In this document: in pieces, positions 1-8,944 of the stretch
How the letters are laid out: every line of letters starts with the position of its first letter
Numbering within the stretch: position 1 is the stretch's first letter
Origin: Bog-1198 sp963769895
GTDB lineage: Bacteria; Pseudomonadota; Gammaproteobacteria; Steroidobacterales; Steroidobacteraceae
Assembly (NCBI GenBank): GCA_963769895.1
Contig: CAVYNJ010000005.1
Coordinates: forward strand, 496,001 to 560,000
Length of the DNA: 64,000 nucleotides
Direction: 5' to 3'
Made by a program: the position numbers and the translations under genes
The notes under the pieces: generated by a model
What the model was told of the DNA's origin: nothing
What the model saw: only the letters and a program-made list of their open reading frames with translations
The model's database searches: none

Positions 1-1
1 C

Positions 2-271
2 GCGGCCGCGGGGCTTTTCGTCGACCCCAGCTACGGGCCCGTGCTCGGCAATTACGGGATCGATCAGCTGCGCTTCGTCAAGCCGGTCAAGCCCGGGGAT
101 CGCATCAAGGTGCGCTTGACCTGCGCCGAAAAGAGCTTGCGGCTCGAGAAGGGCTGGGGAGAGGTCGCCTGGGATACCGAAATCACCAATCAGCACGGGG
201 AAACCGTGGCATCGTATACGGTCTTGACGATGGTCAGCGTTCACGCGGTTCCGGATAGGCAAGGGGCATAG
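2..271 (+). CDS. paaZ: PaaZ C-terminal fragment (MaoC-like hydratase domain)
   Basis: The frame is open from the left edge and stops with TAG, so only the last 89 residues are present. They match the end of the MaoC-type (hot-dog) domain of the bifunctional ring-opening enzyme PaaZ: the segment LGNYGIDQLRFVKPVKPGD, then a V-LTC strand and a closing NQHGE...LTMV strand. In the family this C-terminal domain hydrolyses oxepin-CoA and the missing N-terminal aldehyde dehydrogenase domain oxidises the resulting semialdehyde in aerobic phenylacetate degradation. The downstream crotonase and PaaK agree with that pathway. A stand-alone MaoC protein is possible because the N-terminus is outside the window, but the similarity of the end to PaaZ is strong. 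Confidence 0.8.
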   Translation, partial: AAAGLFVDPSYGPVLGNYGIDQLRFVKPVKPGDRIKVRLTCAEKSLRLEKGWGEVAWDTEITNQHGETVASYTVLTMVSVHAVPDRQGA

Positions 272-274
272 GGC

Positions 275-1090
275 ATGCGCAAATCCATCGACGCGGGACG
301 CTATGCGCGCGACTTCCCGAGCCTGCAATTTCTCGCCCCGCAGCCGGGCATACTCGAGATCGTCATAGCGAACAAGAATCGCCTGAACGCCGCCAGCGAA
401 GCGATGCACACGGACCTGGCCAAGCTGTGGCGCGCCATCGACGCGGACACCGAGGTCCGCGTAGCCCTCGTGCGCGGCGAGGGCGCGAATTTCTCCTCCG
501 GCGGCGAATTCGACATGATCGAGCGCATGATCGCCGACGATGCGACCCTGACACGGGTCTGGAAGGAGGCGAGCGACCTCGTCTACAACTTGATCAATTG
601 CTCCAAACCCGTCGTGTCGGCCATTCGAGGCAACGCCGTCGGCGCCGGGCTTGCGATCGCCCTGCTCGCCGACATATCGATCGCCGCCGACGATGCGAAA
701 ATTCTGGACGGCCATACGCGTCTCGGCGTCGCGGCGGGCGATCATGCGGTGCTCATTTGGCCGCTGCTCTGCGGCTTGGCCAAGGCGCGTTATCACTTGC
801 TGACGAACAAGCCCTTGTCGGGTGCAGAAGCGGAGCGCATCGGTCTGGTCGGCCTGTCGGTCCCGGATGGCGAGGTCCTCTCGAAGGCTTACGAAATCGC
901 CGCTGCCTTGGCCGCGGGCAGCCCGTCCGCCATCCAATTCACCAAGCGCGCGCTGAATAACTGGTTGCGCTTGGCGGGTCCGAGCTTCGATGCGTCCTTG
1001 GCAATGGAGTTTTTGGGTTTCCGGCTCGGCGACGTGCGCGAGGGCTTGGCGGCTGCGCGCGCCAAGCGGCCAGCGCAATTCGACCCTTGA
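275..1090 (+). CDS. Enoyl-CoA hydratase/isomerase family protein (crotonase fold)
   Basis: A 271-residue crotonase-fold protein, normal for the family, starting with ATG three bases after the PaaZ stop behind an AAGGGG Shine-Dalgarno. The first oxyanion-hole region reads NFSSGGEFDM (about residues 70-79) and the second GNAVGAGLAIALLAD (about 118-132). The glutamate that canonical hydratases carry after the second glycine-rich turn is not evident, and the other catalytic position lies in LGVAAGDHAV. It may therefore not be a standard hydratase; an isomerase or another CoA-ester reaction of the phenylacetate pathway (PaaG/PaaF role) is plausible. Family assignment is secure; substrate is inferred from the paaZ and paaK neighbours. 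Confidence 0.85.
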   Translation: MRKSIDAGRYARDFPSLQFLAPQPGILEIVIANKNRLNAASEAMHTDLAKLWRAIDADTEVRVALVRGEGANFSSGGEFDMIERMIADDATLTRVWKEASDLVYNLINCSKPVVSAIRGNAVGAGLAIALLADISIAADDAKILDGHTRLGVAAGDHAVLIWPLLCGLAKARYHLLTNKPLSGAEAERIGLVGLSVPDGEVLSKAYEIAAALAAGSPSAIQFTKRALNNWLRLAGPSFDASLAMEFLGFRLGDVREGLAAARAKRPAQFDP

Positions 1091-1137
1091 AGCGCGGCGG
1101 CGTGCCGATCGACGAATGCGGCCGGGGTTGCCGGGTG

Positions 1138-2463
1138 CTAGCCGACGGGCGGCTTGCGCTTGTCGATCACGCGGCGGGCTTTGCCGACCGTGCGTTCGAT
1201 GGCCTGCGGCGCGAGGGTGGTCACCGCGGCGCTGACCCCGATGCTCGACTTGATGTGATGCTGCAATTCCTTGGCGAGCGCCGACCGTCCGGCGGCGGAC
1301 AACTGCGGCCATGCGTCGGCGCGCGCTTCGACTTGCACCTCGAGCACATCCAGGTGACCGTCGCGGCCGACGATCAGTTGGTACTGCGGCGTCAATTGCG
1401 GCATCCGCAGGATCAACTCCTCGATCTGGGTCGGAAATAGATTGACGCCGCGGATGATCAGCATGTCGTCGCTGCGGCCGGTGATCTTATCCATGCGCCG
1501 CATCGTGCGTGCCGTCGGCGGCAATAGGCGCGTCAGATCCCGCGTGCGGTAGCGGATGACCGGCAGCGCCTCTTTCGTCAGCGAAGTGAGGACCAGTTCG
1601 CCCGCCGCGCCGTCCTCGAGCGGCTCGCCGCTTTCCGGGTCGATGATTTCCGGATAGAAATGATCCTCCCAAACGACGGGCCCATCCTTGGTCTCGACGC
1701 ACTCGCTCGCGACGCCGGGACCCATCACTTCCGACAGTCCATAGATATCGAGCGCATCGATGTCCGCGGCGGATTCGATTTCCTCGCGCATCGCGTTGCT
1801 CCACGGTTCGGCGCCGAAAATGCCGATTCGCAAGGAGCCGCCCCTTGGATCGAAGCCCTGTCTGGCCATCTCCTCGAGCAGCACGAGCATGTACGACGGC
1901 GTGACCATGATGATGCGCGGATTGAAATCCTTGATGAGCTGGACCTGGCGTTCGGTTTGACCTCCGGATACCGGGATCACCGTACAGCCCATGCGCTCGG
2001 CGCCGTAATGCGCGCCCAAGCCGCCGGTGAACAATCCGTAGCCATAGGCGATATGCACGATGTCGCCCGCTTGCCCGCCCGCCGCGCGGATCGAGCGGGC
2101 GATGAGTTGCGACCACAGATCCAGATCGCGCGCCGTATAGCCGACGACCGTCGGCTTGCCGGTCGTGCCGCTCGAAGCGTGGATGCGCACGACGCGCTCT
2201 CGAGGCACCGCGAATAAACCGAATGGATAATGGTCTCGAAGGTCGCTCTTCCCCATCAGCGGGAACTTCGCGAGGTCCGATAAGTGGGTCAAATCGGCGG
2301 GATGCACTCCGGCCGCTTCGAAGGTTTGCCGGTAGTGCAGGACATGATCGTAGGCATGCTGCAGCGACCATTGCAGGCGCGCCAACTGCAGCGCCTGCAA
2401 TTCGTCCTGGCTTGCCGTTTCGATGCTCTCCAGTTCGGCGTTTGCGCGGCGAGGGTGCCTCAC
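1138..2463 (-). CDS. paaK: Phenylacetate--CoA ligase
   Basis: A 441-residue member of the adenylate-forming superfamily that activates phenylacetate to phenylacetyl-CoA with ATP, the committing step of the aerobic pathway. The AMP-binding P-loop SSGTTGKPT is near residue 98, the adenine-binding stretch FGAEPWS near 220, and the A8 hinge region RSDDMLIIRGVNLFPTQIE near 330-350, which is the typical PaaK form. Length matches the family (430-445). The start is GTG at 2463 because no in-frame ATG lies near the conserved N-terminus. It is convergent with the paaZ/crotonase pair, separated by 47 bases, so it is transcribed on its own. Confidence 0.93.
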   Translation of the reverse strand: MRHPRRANAELESIETASQDELQALQLARLQWSLQHAYDHVLHYRQTFEAAGVHPADLTHLSDLAKFPLMGKSDLRDHYPFGLFAVPRERVVRIHASSGTTGKPTVVGYTARDLDLWSQLIARSIRAAGGQAGDIVHIAYGYGLFTGGLGAHYGAERMGCTVIPVSGGQTERQVQLIKDFNPRIIMVTPSYMLVLLEEMARQGFDPRGGSLRIGIFGAEPWSNAMREEIESAADIDALDIYGLSEVMGPGVASECVETKDGPVVWEDHFYPEIIDPESGEPLEDGAAGELVLTSLTKEALPVIRYRTRDLTRLLPPTARTMRRMDKITGRSDDMLIIRGVNLFPTQIEELILRMPQLTPQYQLIVGRDGHLDVLEVQVEARADAWPQLSAAGRSALAKELQHHIKSSIGVSAAVTTLAPQAIERTVGKARRVIDKRKPPVG

Positions 2464-2511
2464 GCCCGCAGTGTATCCCAGAGTCTAACCACGCGTTCCG
2501 AGTCGCCGTTC

Positions 2512-2520
2512 TGATACCAT
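2512..2520 (+). promoter_or_regulatory. Extended -10 promoter of dusA
   Basis: TGATACCAT: a TGN extension followed by the -10 hexamer TACCAT, ending 6 bases before the ATG at 2527. That distance puts the transcription start at the start codon, so the mRNA is probably leaderless. No good -35 is visible. Confidence 0.4.
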
Positions 2521-2526
2521 AAGTTG

Positions 2527-3513
2527 ATGAATTCACTGGACAGAAGACTATCCGTCGCGCCGATGATGGATTGGACCGACCGGCATTGCCGCTATCTGCA
2601 CCGGCTGTACGCGCCGCATGCGCTGCTGTACACCGAGATGATCGCCGCGCAGGCGATCGTGCGCGGCGATCGAGCGCATTTGCTGCGCAAGGATCCGGCC
2701 GAGGATCCGGTCGCGCTGCAGCTCGGCGGCTGCGATCCCGAGGCGCTCGCGCTCGCGGCCCGCGCGGGCGAGGCGGCGGGCTACGCCGAGATCAATCTGA
2801 ACGTCGGCTGCCCGAGCGACCGCGTCAGGGACGGTTCTTTCGGCGCCTGTCTGATGGGCAATCCGCCGCTGGTTGCCGATTGCGTTCGGCGGATGCGGGA
2901 CGCGGTGTCGGTGCCGGTTACGGTCAAATGCCGGATCGGCATCGACGATCGCAGCGACTATGAGTTCTTCGAGGCGTTTGCCGCGGCGCAGGCGGCGGCC
3001 GGAGCGGACGCGCTGATCGTGCATGCGCGTGCGGCGATCCTCGGCGGCCTGACGCCGAAGCAGAATCGCGAGATCCCGCCGCTGCATTACGCTCATGTCC
3101 ACCGGCTGAAGCGCGAGCGGCCGCACTGGCCGATCGTCGTCAACGGCGGTTTGAACGACGTCGCGGCGGCGGTCGACCAGTTGCGGTGCGGTCTGGACGG
3201 CATCATGGTGGGCCGCGCCGCCTATCACCGCCCGGCGATGCTGGCCGAGCTCGAGCGGGTGCTAGTCGATCCCACGTGGACGGCACCGCCGCTGCCGGTC
3301 ATCGTCGAGCGGATGGTTCAATACGCCGGGCGCTGCGCCGCCGAGGGGGTGCGATTGCATTCGATCACGCGCCATATGCATGGACTGGTCGCGGGCACGG
3401 CGGGCGCGCGCGGCTGGCGGCGGTTTCTGGCCGAGGTCGCGGCCAAGCCGGACGCCGAGCCGGAGGTGCTGTACGCGGCGCTGCCGCTGCTCAAGATGCG
3501 AATCGCGGCTTGA
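2527..3513 (+). CDS. dusA: tRNA-dihydrouridine(20/20a) synthase DusA
   Basis: A flavin-dependent reductase making dihydrouridine in the tRNA D-loop. The 328-residue protein has the TIM-barrel start SVAPMMDWTDRHCRYLHRL, the catalytic-cysteine motif NVGCPSDRVRDGSFGACLMG (about 94-113) and the FMN phosphate segment VNGGL (about 206). The PMMDWTD opening and the GSFGACLM form are those of the DusA subfamily rather than DusB or DusC. A TTG lies directly before the ATG, but ATG 2527 gives the usual N-terminus. There is no Shine-Dalgarno; the extended -10 just upstream suggests leaderless translation. Divergent from paaK. Confidence 0.93.
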   Translation: MNSLDRRLSVAPMMDWTDRHCRYLHRLYAPHALLYTEMIAAQAIVRGDRAHLLRKDPAEDPVALQLGGCDPEALALAARAGEAAGYAEINLNVGCPSDRVRDGSFGACLMGNPPLVADCVRRMRDAVSVPVTVKCRIGIDDRSDYEFFEAFAAAQAAAGADALIVHARAAILGGLTPKQNREIPPLHYAHVHRLKRERPHWPIVVNGGLNDVAAAVDQLRCGLDGIMVGRAAYHRPAMLAELERVLVDPTWTAPPLPVIVERMVQYAGRCAAEGVRLHSITRHMHGLVAGTAGARGWRRFLAEVAAKPDAEPEVLYAALPLLKMRIAA

Positions 3514-3578
3514 GCCGCCGGCAGGGGCCGGGGCGGAGCCTCGCGCAAACGCCTGAGGCGGTCGGCAGCCAGGTTAAG

Positions 3579-3584
3579 TATAAT
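3579..3584 (+). promoter_or_regulatory. -10 element before the cyclase-FHA gene
   Basis: A perfect TATAAT ending 11 bases before the ATG at 3596. No recognisable -35 lies 16-18 bases upstream. Transcription would begin a few bases before the start codon, giving a very short leader without room for a Shine-Dalgarno. Confidence 0.45.
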
Positions 3585-3595
3585 TCGCCGGAAAC

Positions 3596-4495
3596 ATGGG
3601 AAACGAAATCGAAGTCGCCATTCTGTTCGCCGACGTCGTCGGCAGCACGAAACTGTACGAACAGCTCGGCGACCTGCGCGCGCGCGACATGGTCGGCATT
3701 TGCATCGAGGTGATGCGCGGCGCGACCGAACAGAACCACGGCACCGTGATCAAGACGATGGGCGATGAGGTCATGGCGACGTATCCGACCGCCGACGATG
3801 CGCTGAATGCCGCGGCGCAAATGCAAAAGCAAATCTCGACGCACCCGTCGCTCAAAGTCGACGATCATTCGGTAGCGATTAGGATCGGCTGCAATTTCGG
3901 CCCGGTCGTGATGGAGAACCGCGATATCTTCGGATCCGCCGTGCACACCGCCAATCGGATGACCAGCCAGGCGAAGAGCGGGCAGATCATGACGACGGCG
4001 ACGATGGTCGAACAGTTGTCGAGCGACTGGCGGGCCTCGGTGCGCCAGATCGATACCGCGACCTTGAAAGGCCGCAGCAGCGAAGTCGCGCTGTTCGAGG
4101 TCTTATGGCAGCCGGAAGACGTGACCAGCATGGTGCCGGCGATCGCATCGCGGGACCGCGCCGCGAAGCCGCAGCGCATGCGCTTGCGCTACCAGGGTCA
4201 GGAATTGTTCGTCGACGACGGGCGCGCGAACATCAGCATGGGCCGAGCCGAGGAGAACGACCTCGTCGTCAAGGGCAACTTGATCTCGCGTCTGCACGCG
4301 CGCGTCGAGATCAACCGCAACAAATTCATGCTGATCGATCAAAGCACCAACGGCACTTTCGTGCTCGGCAAGGACGGCGAAGAGGCGTTCCTGCGCCGCG
4401 ACTCGATGCAGATCCGCGGCGAGGGCTTGATCGGTCTCGGCAAGGCGCCAGATAGCAATTCTTCGCAGGTCATCCGCTACACCTGCGAGGAGTAG
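3596..4495 (+). CDS. Class III nucleotide cyclase domain fused to an FHA domain
   Basis: A 299-residue cytoplasmic signalling protein. Residues 5-165 form a class III adenylate/guanylate cyclase homology domain: first metal Asp in FADVVGST (D13), TVIKTMGDEVMATYP with K53 and second metal Asp D57, and FGSAVHTANRM near 113-122. The position usually held by the transition-state Asn (VN-x-A-A-R) is His117, although Arg121 is kept, so activity may be altered or lost. Residues about 200-295 form an FHA phosphothreonine-binding domain with MGR, SRLHAR and DQSTNGTF motifs. No membrane segment is seen. The gene stands alone between dusA and the convergent pckG. Cyclase-FHA fusions are known in proteobacteria; the ligand and partner kinase cannot be named from here. 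Confidence 0.85.
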   Translation: MGNEIEVAILFADVVGSTKLYEQLGDLRARDMVGICIEVMRGATEQNHGTVIKTMGDEVMATYPTADDALNAAAQMQKQISTHPSLKVDDHSVAIRIGCNFGPVVMENRDIFGSAVHTANRMTSQAKSGQIMTTATMVEQLSSDWRASVRQIDTATLKGRSSEVALFEVLWQPEDVTSMVPAIASRDRAAKPQRMRLRYQGQELFVDDGRANISMGRAEENDLVVKGNLISRLHARVEINRNKFMLIDQSTNGTFVLGKDGEEAFLRRDSMQIRGEGLIGLGKAPDSNSSQVIRYTCEE

Positions 4496-4525
4496 CGGCG
4501 GCGCGTCTCAACTGCCGGCGGCGCC

Positions 4526-6304
4526 TCAGCCGCCCGCGACGCGCTGCTGGGCCTCGGTCAACTCGCGCTTCAAGGCCTGCGGCAAGCGTTCGCCGTATTC
4601 TTCTAGATAGACGCCGATCGCCGCCAATTCGGCCTGCCACGCGCTGCGGTCGACGGCAAGCAACTCATCGAGCGCCGTGGGCGTGATCGCGAGGCCTTCC
4701 CGGTCCAAATCGCCGGGTGTCGGCATCAGGCCGATCGAGGTATCGCGCGCGCCGGCGATGCCGCGGCAGCGCTCGATGATCCAGCGCAAAACGCGCAAGT
4801 TCTCGCCGAAACCCGGCCAGAGGTATTGGCCGTCGCGGTTCTGGCGAAACCAATTGACGTGAAAGATCTGCGGCGGCGCTTGCAGTTTGGCGCCGACGTT
4901 GATCCAGTGCGACCAGTAGTCGGCAAAGTTGTAGCCGGCAAACGGCTGCATCGCCATCGGATCGCGGCGCACGATGCCGACCGCGCCGGTGGCGGCCGCG
5001 GTCGTCTCCGAGGCGAGGCTCGCGCCCATCAACACGCCGTGCAGCCAGTTGCGCGCTTGATAGACCAATGGGGCAAGCGTGGCCCTGCGTCCGCCGAAGA
5101 CGATTGCGGAGATCGGCACGCCGCCGGGCGCATCGGCGAACTTCGAATAGTTCGGATTTTGCGCAGCAGCGACCGTGAAGCGCGAATTCGGGTGCGCCGC
5201 CGGCCCGTTCGCCGGATCATACGGCCGCCCGCGCCAGTCGAAAGCCGGCCGATTTTCCTTCAACCCTTCCCACCAGGGCTTGTTGTCCGCGGTCAGCGCG
5301 ACGTTCGTGAACAGCGTGTCGTGGCGTATCGTTTCGTAGGCAATGCGATTGGTTTTCGGATTGGTGCCGGGCACGACGCCGAAATAACCGGATTCCGGGT
5401 TGATCGCGTACAGCCGTCCGTCCTTGCCGGGATGCAGCCACGCGATGTCATCGCCGACGGTCCATACCTTCCATCCTTGGTAGCCCGCGGGCGGTAGCAG
5501 CATCGCCAAATTGGTTTTGCCGCAGGCCGACGGGAACGCGCAGGCGACGTAGTGAATCTCGCCTTGCGGATTTTCGATGCCGACGATCAACATGTGCTCG
5601 GCGAGCCATCCCTCGGTGCGCGCCTGCCAACTCGCGATGCGCAGCGCATGGCATTTCTTGCCGAGCAGGGCGTTTCCGCCGTACCCCGAACCGAAACTCT
5701 TGATCGACAGTTCTTCGGGGAAATGCATGATGAACCGCCGCTCGGGGTTCAAATCTCCGGTCGAATGCAGGCCTTTGACGAATTTGCCGTCGCGGTTGAT
5801 GCGCTCGAGCGCCGCGCGCCCCATGCGGGTCATCAGATGCATGTTCAGCACGACGTACGGGCTGTCGGTGATCTCGACGCCGCAGCGGGAATACGGCGAG
5901 TCGATCGGCCCCATGCAGTACGGCACCACGTACAAGGTGCGGCCCTGCATGCTGCCGCGGAACAGATCGTCCATCTGGCGATGGGCCTGGGCCGGCGCCA
6001 TCCAGTGGTTGTTCGGGCCCGCGTCCTCCCGATTCTGCGTGCAGACGTAGGTCAGATGTTCGACCCGCGCCACGTCCGAAGGGTCGGAGCGATACAGGTA
6101 GCAGCCCGGATAGCTGGCGGGATCCAGCGTGATCAGCTCGTGACGCGCGACCAGATGCTCCTCGATCGCGTGGAACTCCGCGTCGCTGCCGTCGCACCAA
6201 TGGATCGCATCCGGCAGCGTGAGCCGCGCCATTTCCTCGACCCAGGCGGATACTTCCCGGTTCAATGAATGCAAAGCGGTAACATGCATTGGTGCCGTGG
6301 CCAT
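4526..6304 (-). CDS. pckG: Phosphoenolpyruvate carboxykinase (GTP)
   Basis: Converts oxaloacetate and GTP to phosphoenolpyruvate, CO2 and GDP at the entry to gluconeogenesis. The 592-residue length is typical of the GTP-dependent family. Visible signatures are the substrate loop RCGVEITDSPYVVLNMHLM, the conserved LHSTGDLNPERR segment, the kinase-1a P-loop FPSACGKTNLAML (near residue 260), the metal/kinase-2 region WTVGDDIAWLHPG and the IIERCRG end. ATG 6304 (MATAPMH) was chosen over an ATG 36 bases upstream because the extra residues resemble nothing in the family. Transcribed alone, convergent with the cyclase-FHA gene and divergent from the gene at 6462. Confidence 0.95.
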   Translation of the reverse strand: MATAPMHVTALHSLNREVSAWVEEMARLTLPDAIHWCDGSDAEFHAIEEHLVARHELITLDPASYPGCYLYRSDPSDVARVEHLTYVCTQNREDAGPNNHWMAPAQAHRQMDDLFRGSMQGRTLYVVPYCMGPIDSPYSRCGVEITDSPYVVLNMHLMTRMGRAALERINRDGKFVKGLHSTGDLNPERRFIMHFPEELSIKSFGSGYGGNALLGKKCHALRIASWQARTEGWLAEHMLIVGIENPQGEIHYVACAFPSACGKTNLAMLLPPAGYQGWKVWTVGDDIAWLHPGKDGRLYAINPESGYFGVVPGTNPKTNRIAYETIRHDTLFTNVALTADNKPWWEGLKENRPAFDWRGRPYDPANGPAAHPNSRFTVAAAQNPNYSKFADAPGGVPISAIVFGGRRATLAPLVYQARNWLHGVLMGASLASETTAAATGAVGIVRRDPMAMQPFAGYNFADYWSHWINVGAKLQAPPQIFHVNWFRQNRDGQYLWPGFGENLRVLRWIIERCRGIAGARDTSIGLMPTPGDLDREGLAITPTALDELLAVDRSAWQAELAAIGVYLEEYGERLPQALKRELTEAQQRVAGG

Positions 6305-6461
6305 GCTGATCCTTGTGCGGAGATGGACTGTACCGAACATCTAAGAATGACAGAAGGGTTGCCGGCTCGCCACCCCCCGGCGGGCCGCGCGGGCTCGCTG
6401 GCCGGGCCCGGAGCCATTCATATAAGCTTCAGCGGATCAACAAGTTAAGCCGGGACCTCCG

Positions 6462-6950
6462 ATGTCGAGAATTGCCAAAATTGCGCTGTACCTTGGGCTG
6501 CTGGTCCGTGCCGGATTCGGCTGGGTCGCGCCGGTGCAGCCGATCACGATCACGACCCGGATCGAATTGGAGAAGAAATCGGTGGTTGACGGCGTCGCTT
6601 CGCTGCAGCTGGTTCCCGCCGATCGGATAGCGCCCGGCGATCTGCTGGTCTACACGCTGCTCGTGCGCAACGAGGGCGCGGTACCGGTAGAGCACGCAAG
6701 CTTCACGAGTCCGATACCGGAACACATGATTTATGTCGCGAATTCTGCGGTCGGGCCAGGTGCCGAGGTCAGCTACTCGGTCGATGGCGGGCGCCAGTTC
6801 GCGTCACCCGCGGAGTTGACGGTGCCGGATGGGCACGGCGCGTCGCGGCCGGCGGTAGCCGCCGATTACACGACGATCCGCTGGATATTGCACAATCGCC
6901 TGCAGCCGGGTTCGGTCGCGCGCGCCCGCTTTGAGGCGCTGGTCAAATAG
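6462..6950 (+). CDS. Small secreted protein with DUF11-like repeat
   Basis: A 162-residue protein with a hydrophobic N-terminal segment (about residues 4-24) that looks like a signal peptide. The rest resembles one DUF11/conserved-repeat beta-sandwich: the stretch IAPGDLLVYTLLVRNEGAV followed by SPIPEHMIYVANSA is characteristic of that fold, which occurs in many copies in bacterial surface proteins but here only once. It ends 17 bases before the helicase gene and probably shares its transcript. The function is not known. A TATAAG hexamer at 6421-6426 is a possible -10. The 157 bases between it and pckG are otherwise featureless and GC-rich. Confidence 0.6.
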   Translation: MSRIAKIALYLGLLVRAGFGWVAPVQPITITTRIELEKKSVVDGVASLQLVPADRIAPGDLLVYTLLVRNEGAVPVEHASFTSPIPEHMIYVANSAVGPGAEVSYSVDGGRQFASPAELTVPDGHGASRPAVAADYTTIRWILHNRLQPGSVARARFEALVK

Positions 6951-6967
6951 CCGTTCGTTTGGAGCTT

Positions 6968-8941
6968 GTGACCGATTATCAGCAAATGTTCGGGGAAATC
7001 TTTGGGCCGGACGGTCCGCTGGCGCGCGCATTGCCGGGCTTTGCCTATCGTCCCGAGCAGGCGACGATGGCGGCGGCCGTTGCACGAGCGCTTGGAAATC
7101 TGGAGCCGCTGCTGATCGAGGCGGGCACGGGCACCGGCAAGACTTACGCGTACCTGGTGCCGGCCTTGCTGTCCGGGCGCAGCGTGATCATCTCGACCGG
7201 CACGCGCACCCTGCAGGATCAGCTGTTTCGACGCGACGTGCCGACGCTCGCCAAGGCACTCGGCATGCCGGTGACCGTCGCGCTGCTGAAGGGGCGCGCG
7301 AACTATCTATGCCGGCACCGGTTGAAATTAGCGACGCAACAGGGCTCGATGCTGGACGGCGATCGCGGTCCGGGCCGCCTACTGGCGCGCGTCTCGCGCT
7401 GGGCCGAGACCACCAAGACCGGCGATTTGGCCGAATTGACCGATCTGCCGGAACAATCGTCGTTGTGGCCGAGCATCACCTCGACGCGCGAGAATTGTCT
7501 CGGCCAGGAATGCCCGCAATTCGCGCACTGCCACGTCTTCGATGCGCGCAGGAAAGCACAGGCGGCGGATATCGTCGTCGTCAACCACCATTTGCTGCTG
7601 GCGGATATGGCGCTGAAGGATGAGGGTTTCGGCGACCTACTGCCCGGCGCGGAGGCCGTGATCCTCGACGAGGCGCATCAAATTCCGGACATCGCGGCGC
7701 AATTCTTCGGTCAACTGTGGTCGTCGCGGCAGGTCGAGTCGCTGGCGCGGGATACGGCGGCGGAGCTCAAGGCGGCGGGGGCGGGTTCGACGGTGCTGGC
7801 GCAGTCGCTCGAGGATCTGCAAAAGCAGCTCGACGCGGCGCGGCGCGAACTCGGCGCCTCGCCATCGCGCCGCGATTGGGTGCAGCTGCCTGATCGGTTC
7901 CTGGATCAATTGACGGACATCGAGCGGGCGATCGGCGCGATCGCCGCCGAACTCGAAGGATTGGGCGCCGGCGCGGGCACCGCGAATTGCGCCAAACGCG
8001 CCGCGAGCCTCGGCGGCGCGCTCGCCGCGCTGCGCGCCTCGCCGGAGGATACCGGCGTTCGTTGGGTCGAGACGAATGCCGGCGGCTTCCAATTGCAATT
8101 CACGCCGTTCGAGATCGCCGGGCGTTTGCGCGATTTCGTCGAATCGCGCCCGTCGGCCTGGGTGTTCACCTCGGCGACCCTGGCCATTGCGCAGGATTTC
8201 TCGCACTTCGCCGCGCGCATCGGTTTGCCGGATGCGCGCGCGCTCGGCATTGCGAGCCCGTTCGATTTCCAAGGCCAGGCGCTGATCTATTTGCCGCCGA
8301 AGATGCCGGATCCGCAATCGGCAGCGTATGCCGATGCATTCATCGCGGCCTGCGCGCCGCTGCTCGAGGCGAGCGGCGGCCGGGCGTTTCTTTTATATAC
8401 GAGTTACCGCGCCTTGGCGCAGGGCGTGCTTGCGCTGAAGCAGCGATTTCCCGATCCGCCCTTCCCGGTGCTCGTCCAGGGTCAAGCGCCGCGCGAAGCC
8501 TTGCTGAACCAATTTCGCGACTTGGGCAACGCGGTGCTGCTGGCGACCGGGAGTTTTTGGGAGGGCGTCGACGTCAAGGGTTCCGCGCTATCGATCGTCG
8601 CGATCGACAAACTGCCGTTCGCAGCCCCGGATGACCCCGTGCTCGCCGCGCGCTTGGAGGGAATCCGCCGGCGCGGGGGCAATCCTTTCATGGACTATCA
8701 GTTGCCGCAGGCCGTGTTGGCCCTGAAGCAGGGCGTCGGCCGCCTGATCCGCGATATCGACGATTTCGGCGTCATCGTGATCGGCGATCCGCGCGTCAGG
8801 ACGAAGGCCTATGGGCGCATCTTCCTCGACGCATTGCCGCCGGGCAAGTTGATCACCGACGTCGCGCAGGGTGCGCGGTTCCTGTCGGAGCGCTTATCCG
8901 CGGCGCGCCGGCCGGCGCCGGCCGCGTTCGGGGCGATTTGA
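6968..8941 (+). CDS. DinG/YoaA-type ATP-dependent DNA helicase
   Basis: A superfamily 2, XPD-like iron-sulfur helicase of 657 residues. It has the Walker A motif EAGTGTGKT (about residue 50), the DEAH box LDEAHQ (about 234), and four cysteines between them in YLCRH, NCLGQECP and HCHVF, spaced as in the XPD/DinG Fe-S domain. C-terminal motifs GSFWEGVDVKG and QGVGRLIR (arginine finger) are present. The fit is closest to the YoaA subgroup, which acts in DNA damage tolerance. The start is uncertain: GTG 6968 with GGAG three bases upstream, or TTG 6959. tsaB follows after three bases, as yoaA-tsaB neighbours do in enterobacteria. Confidence 0.9.
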   Translation: MTDYQQMFGEIFGPDGPLARALPGFAYRPEQATMAAAVARALGNLEPLLIEAGTGTGKTYAYLVPALLSGRSVIISTGTRTLQDQLFRRDVPTLAKALGMPVTVALLKGRANYLCRHRLKLATQQGSMLDGDRGPGRLLARVSRWAETTKTGDLAELTDLPEQSSLWPSITSTRENCLGQECPQFAHCHVFDARRKAQAADIVVVNHHLLLADMALKDEGFGDLLPGAEAVILDEAHQIPDIAAQFFGQLWSSRQVESLARDTAAELKAAGAGSTVLAQSLEDLQKQLDAARRELGASPSRRDWVQLPDRFLDQLTDIERAIGAIAAELEGLGAGAGTANCAKRAASLGGALAALRASPEDTGVRWVETNAGGFQLQFTPFEIAGRLRDFVESRPSAWVFTSATLAIAQDFSHFAARIGLPDARALGIASPFDFQGQALIYLPPKMPDPQSAAYADAFIAACAPLLEASGGRAFLLYTSYRALAQGVLALKQRFPDPPFPVLVQGQAPREALLNQFRDLGNAVLLATGSFWEGVDVKGSALSIVAIDKLPFAAPDDPVLAARLEGIRRRGGNPFMDYQLPQAVLALKQGVGRLIRDIDDFGVIVIGDPRVRTKAYGRIFLDALPPGKLITDVAQGARFLSERLSAARRPAPAAFGAI

Positions 8942-8944
8942 AGC

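Noticed and set aside
6341..6461. GC-rich dyads between pckG and the DUF11 gene as a terminator
   Set aside because: They lie between two divergent gene starts and lack a T-tract.
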